Translations under genes and position numbers: made by a program
Source of the DNA: Gammaproteobacteria bacterium
GTDB lineage: Bacteria; Pseudomonadota; Gammaproteobacteria; Halothiobacillales; Halothiobacillaceae
DNA: 10,098 nt
NCBI GenBank assembly: GCA_029335925.2
Contig: JARJMX020000149.1
Location: 1-10,098, forward strand
Direction of reading: 5' to 3'
Part shown: positions 1 through 7,060 of the stretch, piece after piece
Layout of the letters: each line of letters opens with the position of its first letter
How positions within the stretch are numbered: the first letter of the stretch is position 1
Notes under the pieces: model-generated
Seen by the model: only the letters and a program-made list of their open reading frames with translations
Database searches by the model: none
Told to the model about the DNA's origin: nothing

Positions 1-1671
1 CTCGTGCAGGCTGGCATCCTCAGCGAACAGGCCGCCGCCAGCGCCATGGCCGAAGCGATCAAGAGCAAGCAATCCTTCCTGCATGTGCTGGCTGCGGAGG
101 GTAAGACCGACCTTGCGCGCGCAGCGGAGATCGTGGCGCTGCAATTCGGCCTACCGCTGGTGGAGCTTGAAGCCTTTGACCCTGCGCAACTGCCGCTGAA
201 GGTCGTAAAGGAGGACCTTTTGCGCAAGCACAAGGTCCTGCCCCTGCATCAGCGCGGGCGCAAGCTGTTTGTGGCGGCCGCGGACCCCACTCAACAACAG
301 GCGCTGGATGAGATCCGCTTTGCCTCGGGCCTTGCCATCGAGCCGGTCATCGCCCCGGCGGATCGCATCGCCACCCTGCTGGAAAAGCTGCTGGAGAGCA
401 ACAGCTCGGCGTCGATGATGCAAGGATTGGATGACGATCTCGGCGAACTGGACGTGGTGGAGGAGTCCGAGGCCGGCAAGGTCACCGAGGCGGATGTCTC
501 CGATGCGCCGGTGGTCAAGTTCGTCAACGGCATCCTGATGCAGGCGATCCAGAAGGGCGCCTCGGATATCCACTTCGAACCCTACGAGCACACCTTCCGC
601 GTGCGCTTTCGCATCGACGGGGAGCTGAGGGAGATCACCTCTGGCGCCCCGCTCAAAGGCTGGTCGGACCGCATCATCGCGCGCGTGAAGGTGATGAGCC
701 GGATGGACATTGCCGAGCGCCGCGTGCCGCAGGATGGGCGCATCAAACTGAAGGTGTCTCCAACCCGCACCATCGACTTTCGCGTGAACTCCTGCCCGAC
801 CCTGTTCGGGGAAAAGATCGTGCTGCGTATTCTCGACCCCTCCAGCGCCAAGCTTGGGATCGACATGCTCGGTTATGAGCCCTTCCAGAAGGAGCTTTAC
901 CTTAAGGCGCTCCACAAGCCCTACGGCATGATCCTGGTCACCGGCCCGACCGGCTCCGGCAAGACCGTGAGCCTGTATACCGGCCTTAATATCCTCAATA
1001 CCGAGGATCGCAATATTTCCACCGCCGAAGACCCCGTGGAAATCAACCTACCTGGGATCAATCAGGTCAACATCAACCCGAAGGTGGGCCTGACCTTTGC
1101 CGAGGCCCTGCGCGCCTTCCTGCGCCAGGACCCGGACGTCATCATGGTGGGCGAGATCCGTGACCTGGAGACCGCCGAGATTGCGATCAAGGCAGCGCAG
1201 ACCGGCCACCTGGTGCTCTCTACCCTGCACACCAACGACGCGCCGCAGACCCTCACCCGCCTGGCCAACATGGGGGTGCCGCCCTACAACATCGCAGGCT
1301 CGGTCATTCTCATCATCGCCCAGCGTCTGGCGCGCAAGCTGTGCCCGTTTTGTAAGACCGAGGTTAAGGTCCCGCGCGAGGAACTTTTGCGTGAAGGCTT
1401 CCAGCCGGAGGACGTGGACAAGGGGATCACGATCTACAGGGCCGTAGGCTGCGAGCACTGCAATAATGGCTATAAAGGCCGCACCGGTATCTATCAGGTG
1501 ATGCCGATCTCTGAGGAGATGCAGCGGCTGATCATGTCCGGGGCCAACGCCATGGACCTGGCCGATCAGGCGCGCAAGGAGGGTATTCCCAACCTGCGTG
1601 AGGCTGGGCTTTTGAAGGTAAAAGCAGGCATCATCAGCCTAGAAGAGCTGAACAGCGTGACCAAGGACTAA
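1..1671 (+). CDS. pilB: Type IV pilus assembly ATPase PilB (5'-truncated by window edge)
   Basis: Cytoplasmic hexameric ATPase of the GspE/PilB family that drives pilus extension through the platform protein PilC. The reading frame is open from base 1 (Leu-Val-Gln-Ala-Gly), and PilB proteins normally carry roughly ten more residues before this point, so the true start lies upstream; the GTG at 4 is not a convincing start. Numbering from that GTG as residue 1: the N-terminal MshEN-like domain spans about 1-130. The ATPase core follows, with Walker A GPTGSGKT at 314-321, an Asp box around STAEDPVE (339-346), Walker B VIMVGEIRD (379-387) and a His box TGHLVLSTLHT (400-410). Two Cys pairs, C447/C450 and C483/C486, form the zinc-binding tetracysteine motif typical of PilB/GspE and absent from PilT retraction ATPases. 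The C-terminus is intact, ending at TAA 1669-1671. pilC and pilD follow on the same strand. Confidence 0.97.
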   Translation, partial: LVQAGILSEQAAASAMAEAIKSKQSFLHVLAAEGKTDLARAAEIVALQFGLPLVELEAFDPAQLPLKVVKEDLLRKHKVLPLHQRGRKLFVAAADPTQQQALDEIRFASGLAIEPVIAPADRIATLLEKLLESNSSASMMQGLDDDLGELDVVEESEAGKVTEADVSDAPVVKFVNGILMQAIQKGASDIHFEPYEHTFRVRFRIDGELREITSGAPLKGWSDRIIARVKVMSRMDIAERRVPQDGRIKLKVSPTRTIDFRVNSCPTLFGEKIVLRILDPSSAKLGIDMLGYEPFQKELYLKALHKPYGMILVTGPTGSGKTVSLYTGLNILNTEDRNISTAEDPVEINLPGINQVNINPKVGLTFAEALRAFLRQDPDVIMVGEIRDLETAEIAIKAAQTGHLVLSTLHTNDAPQTLTRLANMGVPPYNIAGSVILIIAQRLARKLCPFCKTEVKVPREELLREGFQPEDVDKGITIYRAVGCEHCNNGYKGRTGIYQVMPISEEMQRLIMSGANAMDLADQARKEGIPNLREAGLLKVKAGIISLEELNSVTKD

Positions 1672-1678
1672 GCACGCT

Positions 1679-1741
1679 TGCATCACCCAACGAGCGGGAT
1701 GCTTCCTCATCGAGGAGGAGGACAGGCCATCGGGTGATGCA
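1679..1741 (+). repeat. Nested inverted repeats in the pilB-pilC gap
   Basis: The 144-nt pilB-pilC gap holds a perfect 10-bp inverted repeat, TGCATCACCC (1679-1688) with GGGTGATGCA (1732-1741). Inside it is a smaller hairpin, CTTCCTC (1702-1708) / GAGGAGG (1712-1718) with loop ATC and one G-T pair. The 5' arm can also pair imperfectly with a nearer partner, GGGATGC (1696-1702), using a two-base bulge, so the two folds exclude each other. There is no T-tract, so it is not a classical terminator. It could be an mRNA processing or stability element, an attenuator or a protein site; the function is unknown. No protein gene is supported here. Confidence 0.5.
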
Positions 1742-1805
1742 GTCCACTCCAAATGCGGCGCTATCAGGTCGAAGCTCCTCCTACAATCAGCAGGCCCACA
1801 AGCAC

Positions 1806-1809
1806 GAGG
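1806..1809 (+). promoter_or_regulatory. Ribosome binding site of pilC
   Basis: GAGG lies 6 nt before the ATG at 1816. It decides the start of pilC: the in-frame upstream ATG at 1753 has no Shine-Dalgarno sequence in front of it, and it would add 21 residues unlike PilC. Confidence 0.7.
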
Positions 1810-1815
1810 CACACC

Positions 1816-3036
1816 ATGGCACAGATAGGCGAGAACAAGATCACCTTCGTCTGGGAAGGGAAGGACAAGACCGGCAAGCCCATCCAGGGCGAGGTGCTGG
1901 CCGTAAACGAGATGCAGGCCCGCAGCCTCCTGCGCCAGCAGGGCATCCTGCCGCTGAAGATCAAGAAAAAGCCCAAGCCCCTGATCGGCGGCCGAGGCCA
2001 ATCCATCAAACCCGCGGATATCGCCGTCTTCACTCGCCAGCTGACCACCATGCTTCAGGCCGGGATGCCGCTGTTGCAGGGTCTGGAAATCATTGCTCAG
2101 AGTACGGAACAGCCCGCCATGGCCAAGCTGATCAATGAGATCAAAGATGACGTGGCAGGGGGTATCTCTCTTGGCAATGCTCTGGCCCGCCACCCTCTTT
2201 ACTTCGATAAGCTCTATGTCAGCCTGGTCAAGGCCGGTGAGGACGCCGGTGCGCTGGAGGCCATCCTCGAGCGCATTGCGGTGTACAAGGAGAAGACCGA
2301 AAGCCTGAAGAAGAAGATCAAGAAGGCGCTGTTCTATCCGGCCGCGGTGCTGGTGGTGGCCTTTGTCGTCACGGCCATCCTGCTGATCTTCGTCATCCCG
2401 CAGTTCAAGGAGCTATTCTCCAGCTTTGGCGCGGACCTTCCGGCCTTCACCCTGATGGTGATCGGCCTGTCCGAGATCTTCCAGCAGTACTGGTGGGTGA
2501 TCTTCGGCGGCCTCGGCGCGGCCATCTATACCTTTTTCTTCTTCAAGAAGCGATCCCAAGCCTTCAATCAGGCCCTTGACCGGCTCGTGCTGCGCCTACC
2601 GCTGGTCGGCCCGCTGACCCACAAGGCGGCCATCGCCCGGTTTGCCCGCACCCTCTCGACCATGTTCGCCGCCGGTGTGCCGCTGGTGGAGGCCATGGGA
2701 TCGGTGGCCGGAGCGACCGGCAACCATGTGTACGAGAAGGCCGTGCTGGAGATGCGTGACATGGCCGCGCAGGGGCAGCAAATGCGCCTTTCCATGCAAC
2801 AATCCGGCCTGTTCCCGATGATGGTGGTGCAGATGGTCGGCATTGGCGAGGAGACTGGCGAGCTGGACAAGATGCTCAGCAAGGTGGCCGATATCTACGA
2901 GGAGGAGGTGGATAACATGGTGGATGCCATGTCCAGCCTGATGGAGCCGATGATCATGGCCTTTCTCGGCGTGGTGGTCGGCGGCCTGGTGATTGCCATG
3001 TATCTGCCCATCTTTAAGCTCGGCTCAGTGGTGTAA
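1816..3036 (+). CDS. pilC: Type IV pilus inner-membrane platform protein PilC
   Basis: Polytopic inner-membrane protein of the GspF/PilC family. It links the PilB motor to pilin assembly. The 406 residues match the usual length of about 405-410. Two tandem T2SSF domains are visible. The first, about 69-194, carries the conserved FTRQLTTMLQAG-type opening and the segment SLVKAGEDAGALE; the second, about 275-397, has the matching FARTLSTMFAAGVPL opening and GIGEETGELDKML. Membrane segments lie near residues 171-195, 225-243 and 379-399. A basic cytoplasmic stretch (ESLKKKIKKA) precedes the first. The start at 1816 is chosen for its GAGG ribosome binding site and because it restores the normal N-terminus (MAQIGENKITFVWEGKD). 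The stop is 4 nt before pilD, which suggests co-translation. Confidence 0.97.
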   Translation: MAQIGENKITFVWEGKDKTGKPIQGEVLAVNEMQARSLLRQQGILPLKIKKKPKPLIGGRGQSIKPADIAVFTRQLTTMLQAGMPLLQGLEIIAQSTEQPAMAKLINEIKDDVAGGISLGNALARHPLYFDKLYVSLVKAGEDAGALEAILERIAVYKEKTESLKKKIKKALFYPAAVLVVAFVVTAILLIFVIPQFKELFSSFGADLPAFTLMVIGLSEIFQQYWWVIFGGLGAAIYTFFFFKKRSQAFNQALDRLVLRLPLVGPLTHKAAIARFARTLSTMFAAGVPLVEAMGSVAGATGNHVYEKAVLEMRDMAAQGQQMRLSMQQSGLFPMMVVQMVGIGEETGELDKMLSKVADIYEEEVDNMVDAMSSLMEPMIMAFLGVVVGGLVIAMYLPIFKLGSVV

Positions 3037-3040
3037 AGGC

Positions 3041-3919
3041 ATGGAGGCCCTGCTCTACGCCCTCGGAACTTCTCCCGTCCTGCTTTACACCAGCCTGGCT
3101 GTGCTCGGCCTGGTGGTGGGCAGCTTCCTGAACGTGGTCATCCTGCGCCTGCCGAAGATGCTGGAGGCGCGCTGGAAGGCCGAGTGCCAGGAATTCCTCA
3201 ACCAGCCGGTGAAGGAGGCGGCAGACAAGCGCTTCAATCTCGTCTTTCCAGGCTCGCACTGCCCGAGCTGCGGCCATCCGCTGCGCTGGTGGGAAAACCT
3301 CCCGCTCATCAGCTATGTGCTGCTGCGCGGTCGCTGCTCGGCCTGCAAGACACGCATCTCGCCGCAGTACCCGCTGGTCGAGGCCGCCGCCGCGGGGCTG
3401 GCGGTACTGGTGGCCAGTCAAATACCGTTCGGCTGGCCCCTGCTGTGTGCCTTACTGTTTGTCTGGGCGCTGCTGACGCTAACAGTCATCGACCTCAACA
3501 CCATGCTCCTGCCGGATCAGCTCACCCTGCCGCTCTTGTGGTTGGGGCTGCTGCTCAATGTGGGCGGCATGTTCGCGTCCTTGCCGGATGCGGTGATCGG
3601 TGCAGCCGCAGGGTATCTGGCCTTGTGGGCGGTGTACCACAGCTTTCGCCTGCTCACCGGCAAGGAGGGGATGGGGTATGGCGACTTCAAGTTCCTGGGC
3701 GCACTTGGGGCGTGGATGGGCTGGCAGGCCCTGCCGGGGATCATCCTGCTCTCCAGCCTCGTCGGGGTCATCATCGGCATCGGCCTGATGCTGCTGCGCG
3801 GACGAGACAAGAACACTCCGCTGCCCTTCGGGCCCTACCTCGCCATCGCCGGTCTGATCTGGTTCTTCTGGGGACAAGACTTGACCGCGCTCTACCTTGG
3901 CGGCGGCATCCGCCCCTAA
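3041..3919 (+). CDS. pilD: Prepilin peptidase / N-methyltransferase PilD
   Basis: Bifunctional inner-membrane aspartyl protease and methyltransferase (peptidase family A24). It cleaves the leader of type IV prepilins, and usually type II secretion pseudopilins, and then N-methylates the new N-terminus. Length is 292 residues, normal for the family. The N-terminal domain has LVVGSFLNVVILRLPKM (24-40) and two CxxC zinc motifs, C74/C77 and C99/C102, typical of the full bifunctional enzyme. The catalytic aspartates are D151 (in VIDLNTMLLPD) and D215 (in GMGYGDFK), matching D149 and D213 of the Pseudomonas enzyme. Several hydrophobic segments follow residue 115. An upstream in-frame ATG at 2993 lies inside pilC and is rejected. 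AAAGG sits only 1 nt before the ATG, too close to act, so translation probably depends on ribosomes finishing pilC 4 nt upstream. Confidence 0.97.
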   Translation: MEALLYALGTSPVLLYTSLAVLGLVVGSFLNVVILRLPKMLEARWKAECQEFLNQPVKEAADKRFNLVFPGSHCPSCGHPLRWWENLPLISYVLLRGRCSACKTRISPQYPLVEAAAAGLAVLVASQIPFGWPLLCALLFVWALLTLTVIDLNTMLLPDQLTLPLLWLGLLLNVGGMFASLPDAVIGAAAGYLALWAVYHSFRLLTGKEGMGYGDFKFLGALGAWMGWQALPGIILLSSLVGVIIGIGLMLLRGRDKNTPLPFGPYLAIAGLIWFFWGQDLTALYLGGGIRP

Positions 3920-3922
3920 GCC

Positions 3923-4534
3923 ATGCTTGTCATCGGCCTGAGCGGCGGGGTAGCGAGCGGCAAGTCGACCGTCGCTACCCTGTTCGCCGCACACGGCGTC
4001 CCCATCCTCGACACCGACCTGATCGCGCGCGAACTGGTTGCCCCGGGCCAGTCGGCGCTGGCGGAGATTGCCAATCACTTCGGACCTAAAGCCCTGAATC
4101 CAGACGGCACCCTCAACCGCCCGTGGCTGCGGCAGTGCATCTTTACCGATGCAAACGCACGCCAAACGCTTGAAACCATCCTTCACCCCCGTATTCGGGC
4201 GGAGGTTGAAAAGCGCCTGCAAGCCCTGCAGAGGCAAGCCCCGCCCCCAACTTATGCCCTGGTGGTCATTCCCCTGCTCGTTGAGACGGGGGCCTACGAT
4301 GGCCTGCTTGACCGCGTGCTGGTGGTGGACCTGCCGGAAAACCTCCAGCTTCAGCGACTGATGACGCGGGATGGGGTGGAGGAACCCCTAGCCCGCGCCA
4401 TGCTCGCCGCCCAGGCCAGCCGCAAGGCCCGGCTTGCACGCGCGGATGAGGTGATCGACAACCAGGGCACACCACAGGCCCTGGTGGAACAGGTGGAGAG
4501 GCTGCACCGGTTTTATTCCGGCGTGGCCGCGTAG
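3923..4534 (+). CDS. coaE: Dephospho-CoA kinase
   Basis: Cytosolic enzyme that phosphorylates the 3'-OH of the dephospho-CoA ribose with ATP, the final step of coenzyme A synthesis. The 203 residues fit the family. The P-loop GGVASGKS is at 8-15 (the family more often has GxGSGKS), followed by the D30-T-D32 pair with LIAREL, the conserved HPRIR segment, PLLVETG, and a terminal adenine-binding-type IDNQGT. The ATG lies 3 nt after the pilD stop with no clear Shine-Dalgarno sequence, so it is probably translated by coupling. pilB-pilC-pilD-coaE is a recurrent gammaproteobacterial order. In many relatives yacG (and sometimes zapD) comes next; neither is present here, and the operon appears to end at coaE. 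Confidence 0.96.
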   Translation: MLVIGLSGGVASGKSTVATLFAAHGVPILDTDLIARELVAPGQSALAEIANHFGPKALNPDGTLNRPWLRQCIFTDANARQTLETILHPRIRAEVEKRLQALQRQAPPPTYALVVIPLLVETGAYDGLLDRVLVVDLPENLQLQRLMTRDGVEEPLARAMLAAQASRKARLARADEVIDNQGTPQALVEQVERLHRFYSGVAA

Positions 4535-4540
4535 GGCCTC

Positions 4541-4560
4541 GGCCCGAGGGCGGGCCTTCT
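4541..4560 (+). terminator. Possible terminator after coaE
   Basis: GGCCCG (4541-4546) and CGGGCC (4551-4556) form a perfect 6-bp GC stem with loop AGGG, 7 nt after the coaE stop, followed by TTCT. The stem is strong but the T-tract is very weak. It lies between convergent genes, so it may end transcription from either side. The rest of the gap (4561-4670) shows only weak GC-rich self-complementarity and no gene. Confidence 0.4.
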
Positions 4561-4670
4561 GCACTCGTGGGAATGACACCACGCCACGATCGAACGCGGC
4601 CCATCGGCTGGGGAGTGGCCTCCTACCCCTCGTTGTAAGATCGCCGCCCTCGGCGCGAACGGGCGCGGCT

Positions 4671-5120
4671 TCATCGGCCCCCGGGCGAGCTTCCTGCGAG
4701 GGCCCCCGCCTCCACCCGCAGACGCACACGCAGACGACGGAAGTCATCCGGCGGCAGGGCATCGCGCGGCAGAGGTACATGCAAGCGTTCCCCATTCTCC
4801 AGCCGGAAAGCCAGACTCACCCACCACGGCAGACTGCGGCTGGCCTGCACATCGAGCAACGCCCGGCGCACTTGGCCGTTGGCGAGGATCAGGTGCCAGG
4901 TGGCCCCATCCCCCCATTGCAGCTCCCGCACCGGGAGTATGCCGCGCAGGGCAAGCGCGGTGCTGACCAGCACGCTCAGGCTCAGGCCCAAGGCCACGGG
5001 TGACGGAAGGGCCGACAGCCACGGCGCCACACATCCGAGCCCGTGGATGAGCAGGATGCCCGCCACCAGCGCAAACGAGCGGTGGGGCCGCAAGAGCAAA
5101 ATGGGCGAGTGTTTTTGCAT
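4671..5120 (-). CDS. ygfX: Small inner-membrane protein, YgfX/CptA-like
   Basis: 149-residue protein read from ATG at 5118-5120 with AGGA (minus strand, 5128-5131) 7 nt upstream. It has two hydrophobic segments, about 15-36 and 41-60, preceded by an arginine-containing segment (LLLRPHRS), then a soluble C-terminal domain with WHLILANGQ, PWWVSLAFRLENG and PLPRDALPPDDFRRLRVRLR. This architecture (two helices near the N-terminus, then a small beta-rich domain ending in a D-x-F-R-R-L-R-type motif) matches the YgfX family. Context agrees: it is divergent from ygfZ, as in E. coli. E. coli YgfX has been described as a toxin (CptA) acting on FtsZ/MreB and as a partner of the succinate dehydrogenase flavinylation factor SdhE; which role applies here is unknown. 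The usual adjacent sdhE gene is absent. The identification rests on pattern and neighbourhood, since the family is poorly conserved. Confidence 0.72.
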   Translation of the reverse strand: MQKHSPILLLRPHRSFALVAGILLIHGLGCVAPWLSALPSPVALGLSLSVLVSTALALRGILPVRELQWGDGATWHLILANGQVRRALLDVQASRSLPWWVSLAFRLENGERLHVPLPRDALPPDDFRRLRVRLRVEAGALAGSSPGGR

Positions 5121-5131
5121 CGTTTAATCCT

Positions 5132-5171
5132 GCCGGGCCTCACCCGCCCGGCGTGGTGCTAAGATTAAGAT
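5132..5171. promoter_or_regulatory. Divergent ygfX/ygfZ control region
   Basis: The 102-bp gap between the divergent starts holds a 7-bp inverted repeat GCCGGGC (5132-5138) / GCCCGGC (5146-5152), 1 nt outside the ygfX Shine-Dalgarno site, so a bound protein or a leader hairpin could affect ygfX. Next to it is TGC-TAAGAT (5157-5165), an extended -10-like element pointing toward ygfZ, immediately repeated as TAAGAT (5166-5171). No good -35 is visible, and no clear promoter for ygfX was found. Confidence 0.35.
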
Positions 5172-5222
5172 GCTGCGAGCGATCCTCTCTCGCCAGATCG
5201 CACCGCTTTCCGGAGTCTCCTC

Positions 5223-6275
5223 ATGAAACCCGAGTGGAAAACCTTTCTGCAGCAGCGCGGCGCCGAGTGGGATGCGGATAATACCCGCGTCGCCCATTTC
5301 GGTAACCCCGATCAGGAGCTTGCCTTAAGCCTCACCGGCGAGATCATCGCCGACCTCAGCCACCGCGGGCTGATCGCGGTGATGGGGGAGGAAGCGGAAA
5401 GCTTCCTGCAGAACATGCTCTCCAACGACGTACGCCAGGTGAGCGCCACGCGCAGCCAGCTCACCAGCCTGAACACCCCCAAGGGGCGCATGTTGGCCAT
5501 CATGCGTCTGTTTTGGCGCGAGGGGGTGTATTACCTCAGCCTGCCCCGCCCGCTGGTCGAACCCACCCTCAAGCGCCTGCGCATGTACGTGCTACGCAGC
5601 AAGGTGGCCCTGGAGTCTGCGGGCGAGGCCTTGGTGCGCTTTGGCCTTTCCGGCGAGCGCGCGGAGGGTTTGCTGCGCGAGGCTTGGGGCGAGCCGCCAG
5701 TCGCCAGCGACGATGTATGCACCGACGGTGGGGTGACTGTGCTCCGCATCCACGGTCCCAGTCCGCGTTTTGAGCTTTACGGCGAGCTGGAGCCGATGCA
5801 AAAACTCTGGCAGCGGCTGGACGTGCATGCCGTGCCGGCGGGCGCGGCATGCTGGGAGCTTCTGGACACCCTCGCCGCTCTGCCGGAGGTCTACCCCGAG
5901 ACCGTGGAGGCCTTTGTGCCACAGATGGCGAACCTCGATCGCGTCGGCGGGGTCAGTTTCAAGAAGGGCTGCTACCCCGGTCAGGAGGTGGTGGCGCGCA
6001 TGCACTATCTGGGTAAACCCAATCGGCGCATGGCCTTGCTACGGGCGAAAGCCGCGGAGAGCGCCCAGCCCGGCCAGGGTGTGTTTGGTGACGACCCAGA
6101 GGCTGCCGTCGGCACGGTGGTACGCGCCGCGCCCCACCCGGACGGCGGCATCGTGCTGCTTGCCGTGGTACGCTTGCCCGCCCTGACGGAAGGTGCGCTG
6201 CATCTGGGCACCGTGGATGGCCCGAAGCTTGTGCGCCTGCCCCTGCCTTATGCCCTTGAGGATAACACTGCATGA
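5223..6275 (+). CDS. ygfZ: YgfZ/GcvT-family folate-binding Fe-S maintenance protein
   Basis: Tetrahydrofolate-dependent cytosolic protein of the YgfZ/CAF17/IBA57 family, which supports assembly or repair of some Fe-S enzymes, such as the tRNA methylthiolase MiaB in E. coli. The diagnostic signature KKGCYPGQE is at 247-255 with the essential Cys at 250, followed by [14 protein letters not shown]. The N-terminal GcvT-like fold shows [20 protein letters not shown] (44-63) and [11 protein letters not shown]. The 350 residues are typical or slightly long. GGAG at 5212-5215 lies 7 nt before the ATG. The stop overlaps the start of thiG as ATGA, so the two genes are translationally coupled. It heads an apparent three-gene operon with thiG and trmB and is divergent from the ygfX-like gene. 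Confidence 0.94.
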   Translation: MKPEWKTFLQQRGAEWDADNTRVAHFGNPDQELALSLTGEIIADLSHRGLIAVMGEEAESFLQNMLSNDVRQVSATRSQLTSLNTPKGRMLAIMRLFWREGVYYLSLPRPLVEPTLKRLRMYVLRSKVALESAGEALVRFGLSGERAEGLLREAWGEPPVASDDVCTDGGVTVLRIHGPSPRFELYGELEPMQKLWQRLDVHAVPAGAACWELLDTLAALPEVYPETVEAFVPQMANLDRVGGVSFKKGCYPGQEVVARMHYLGKPNRRMALLRAKAAESAQPGQGVFGDDPEAAVGTVVRAAPHPDGGIVLLAVVRLPALTEGALHLGTVDGPKLVRLPLPYALEDNTA

Positions 6276-7060
6276 CCACCTTCGACGATCCGCTCATCAT
6301 CGCCGGCCGCGCCTACCAGTCCCGCCTGCTCACCGGCACCGGCAAGTACAAGGACATGGAGGAAACCCGCCTGGCCACCGAGGCTGCCGGGGCGGAGATC
6401 ATCACCGTGGCAGTGCGCCGGGTGAATCTTGGGCAGAATCCGAACGAGCCTAACCTGCTGGATGTGCTCCCACCCTCGAAATACACCCTGCTGCCCAACA
6501 CCGCAGGCTGCTACACCGTGGACGATGCAGTGCGCACCTGCCGCCTGGCGCGCGAGCTTTTGGACGGCCACGATCTGGTCAAGCTGGAGGTGCTGGGTGA
6601 CCCCAAGACCCTTTACCCCGACGTCACCGCCACCTTGCAGGCCGCCGAGATCCTGGTGAAGGATGGCTTCAAGGTCATGGTCTACACCTCCGATGACCCC
6701 ATCATCGCCAAACGCCTGGAGGAGATCGGCTGCGTGGCGGTGATGCCGCTCGCCGCACCCATCGGCTCGGGACTTGGGGTGCAGAACAAGTACAACATCC
6801 TCACCATCGTCGAGAATGCCAAGGTGCCGATCATCGTCGATGCAGGGGTGGGTACCGCCTCGGACGCCGCCATTGCCATGGAGCTCGGCTGTGACGGTGT
6901 GCTGATGAACACCGCCATCGCCGAAGCCAAGGACCCGGTGATGATGGCCACGGCGATGAAGCACGCCATCATTGCCGGGCGGCTGGCTTACAAGGCTGGG
7001 CGTATGCCGCGCCGCCGCTTCGCCTCCGCCTCCTCGCCCACCGACGGGCTATTCTTCTGA
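6272..7060 (+). CDS. thiG: Thiazole synthase ThiG
   Basis: TIM-barrel enzyme that forms the thiamin thiazole ring from 1-deoxy-xylulose 5-phosphate, a glycine-derived imine and sulfur delivered by ThiS thiocarboxylate. Length 262. The Schiff-base lysine is K104 in [10 protein letters not shown], with E106 and D190 ([13 protein letters not shown]) matching the B. subtilis catalytic set K96/E98/D182. Phosphate-binding segments [10 protein letters not shown] (166-175) and the conserved [18 protein letters not shown] and [14 protein letters not shown] are all present. GAGG at 6258-6261 lies 10 nt before the ATG. The start overlaps the ygfZ stop by 4 nt, and the stop overlaps trmB by 1 nt (TGATG). 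thiG-trmB is a familiar pair, but the sulfur-carrier gene thiS that commonly precedes thiG is not in this window. Confidence 0.97.
   Translation: MTTFDDPLIIAGRAYQSRLLTGTGKYKDMEETRLATEAAGAEIITVAVRRVNLGQNPNEPNLLDVLPPSKYTLLPNTAGCYTVDDAVRTCRLARELLDGHDLVKLEVLGDPKTLYPDVTATLQAAEILVKDGFKVMVYTSDDPIIAKRLEEIGCVAVMPLAAPIGSGLGVQNKYNILTIVENAKVPIIVDAGVGTASDAAIAMELGCDGVLMNTAIAEAKDPVMMATAMKHAIIAGRLAYKAGRMPRRRFASASSPTDGLFF

Noticed and set aside
151..915. Antisense frame of 254 codons opposite pilB
   Set aside because: Shadow of pilB, with no recognisable domain and no plausible start context.
1753..1815. Upstream ATG giving PilC 21 extra residues
   Set aside because: No ribosome binding site before it and an extension unlike PilC; ATG 1816 has GAGG at 6 nt and gives the usual length.
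1734..2138. Frame after the GAGGAGGAGG tract, running into pilC
   Set aside because: The purine tract suggests a ribosome binding site, but the frame overlaps pilC out of phase, has a His/Arg/Gln-rich shadow composition, and resembles nothing known.
3184..4089. Long open frame (301 codons) overlapping pilD and coaE
   Set aside because: It is a high-GC shadow in another frame of two clearly recognised genes, rich in Arg, Pro and Gly, with no family pattern.
3479..4237. Long antisense frame opposite pilD/coaE
   Set aside because: Antisense shadow of well-conserved genes; codon bias of a high-GC genome keeps such frames open.
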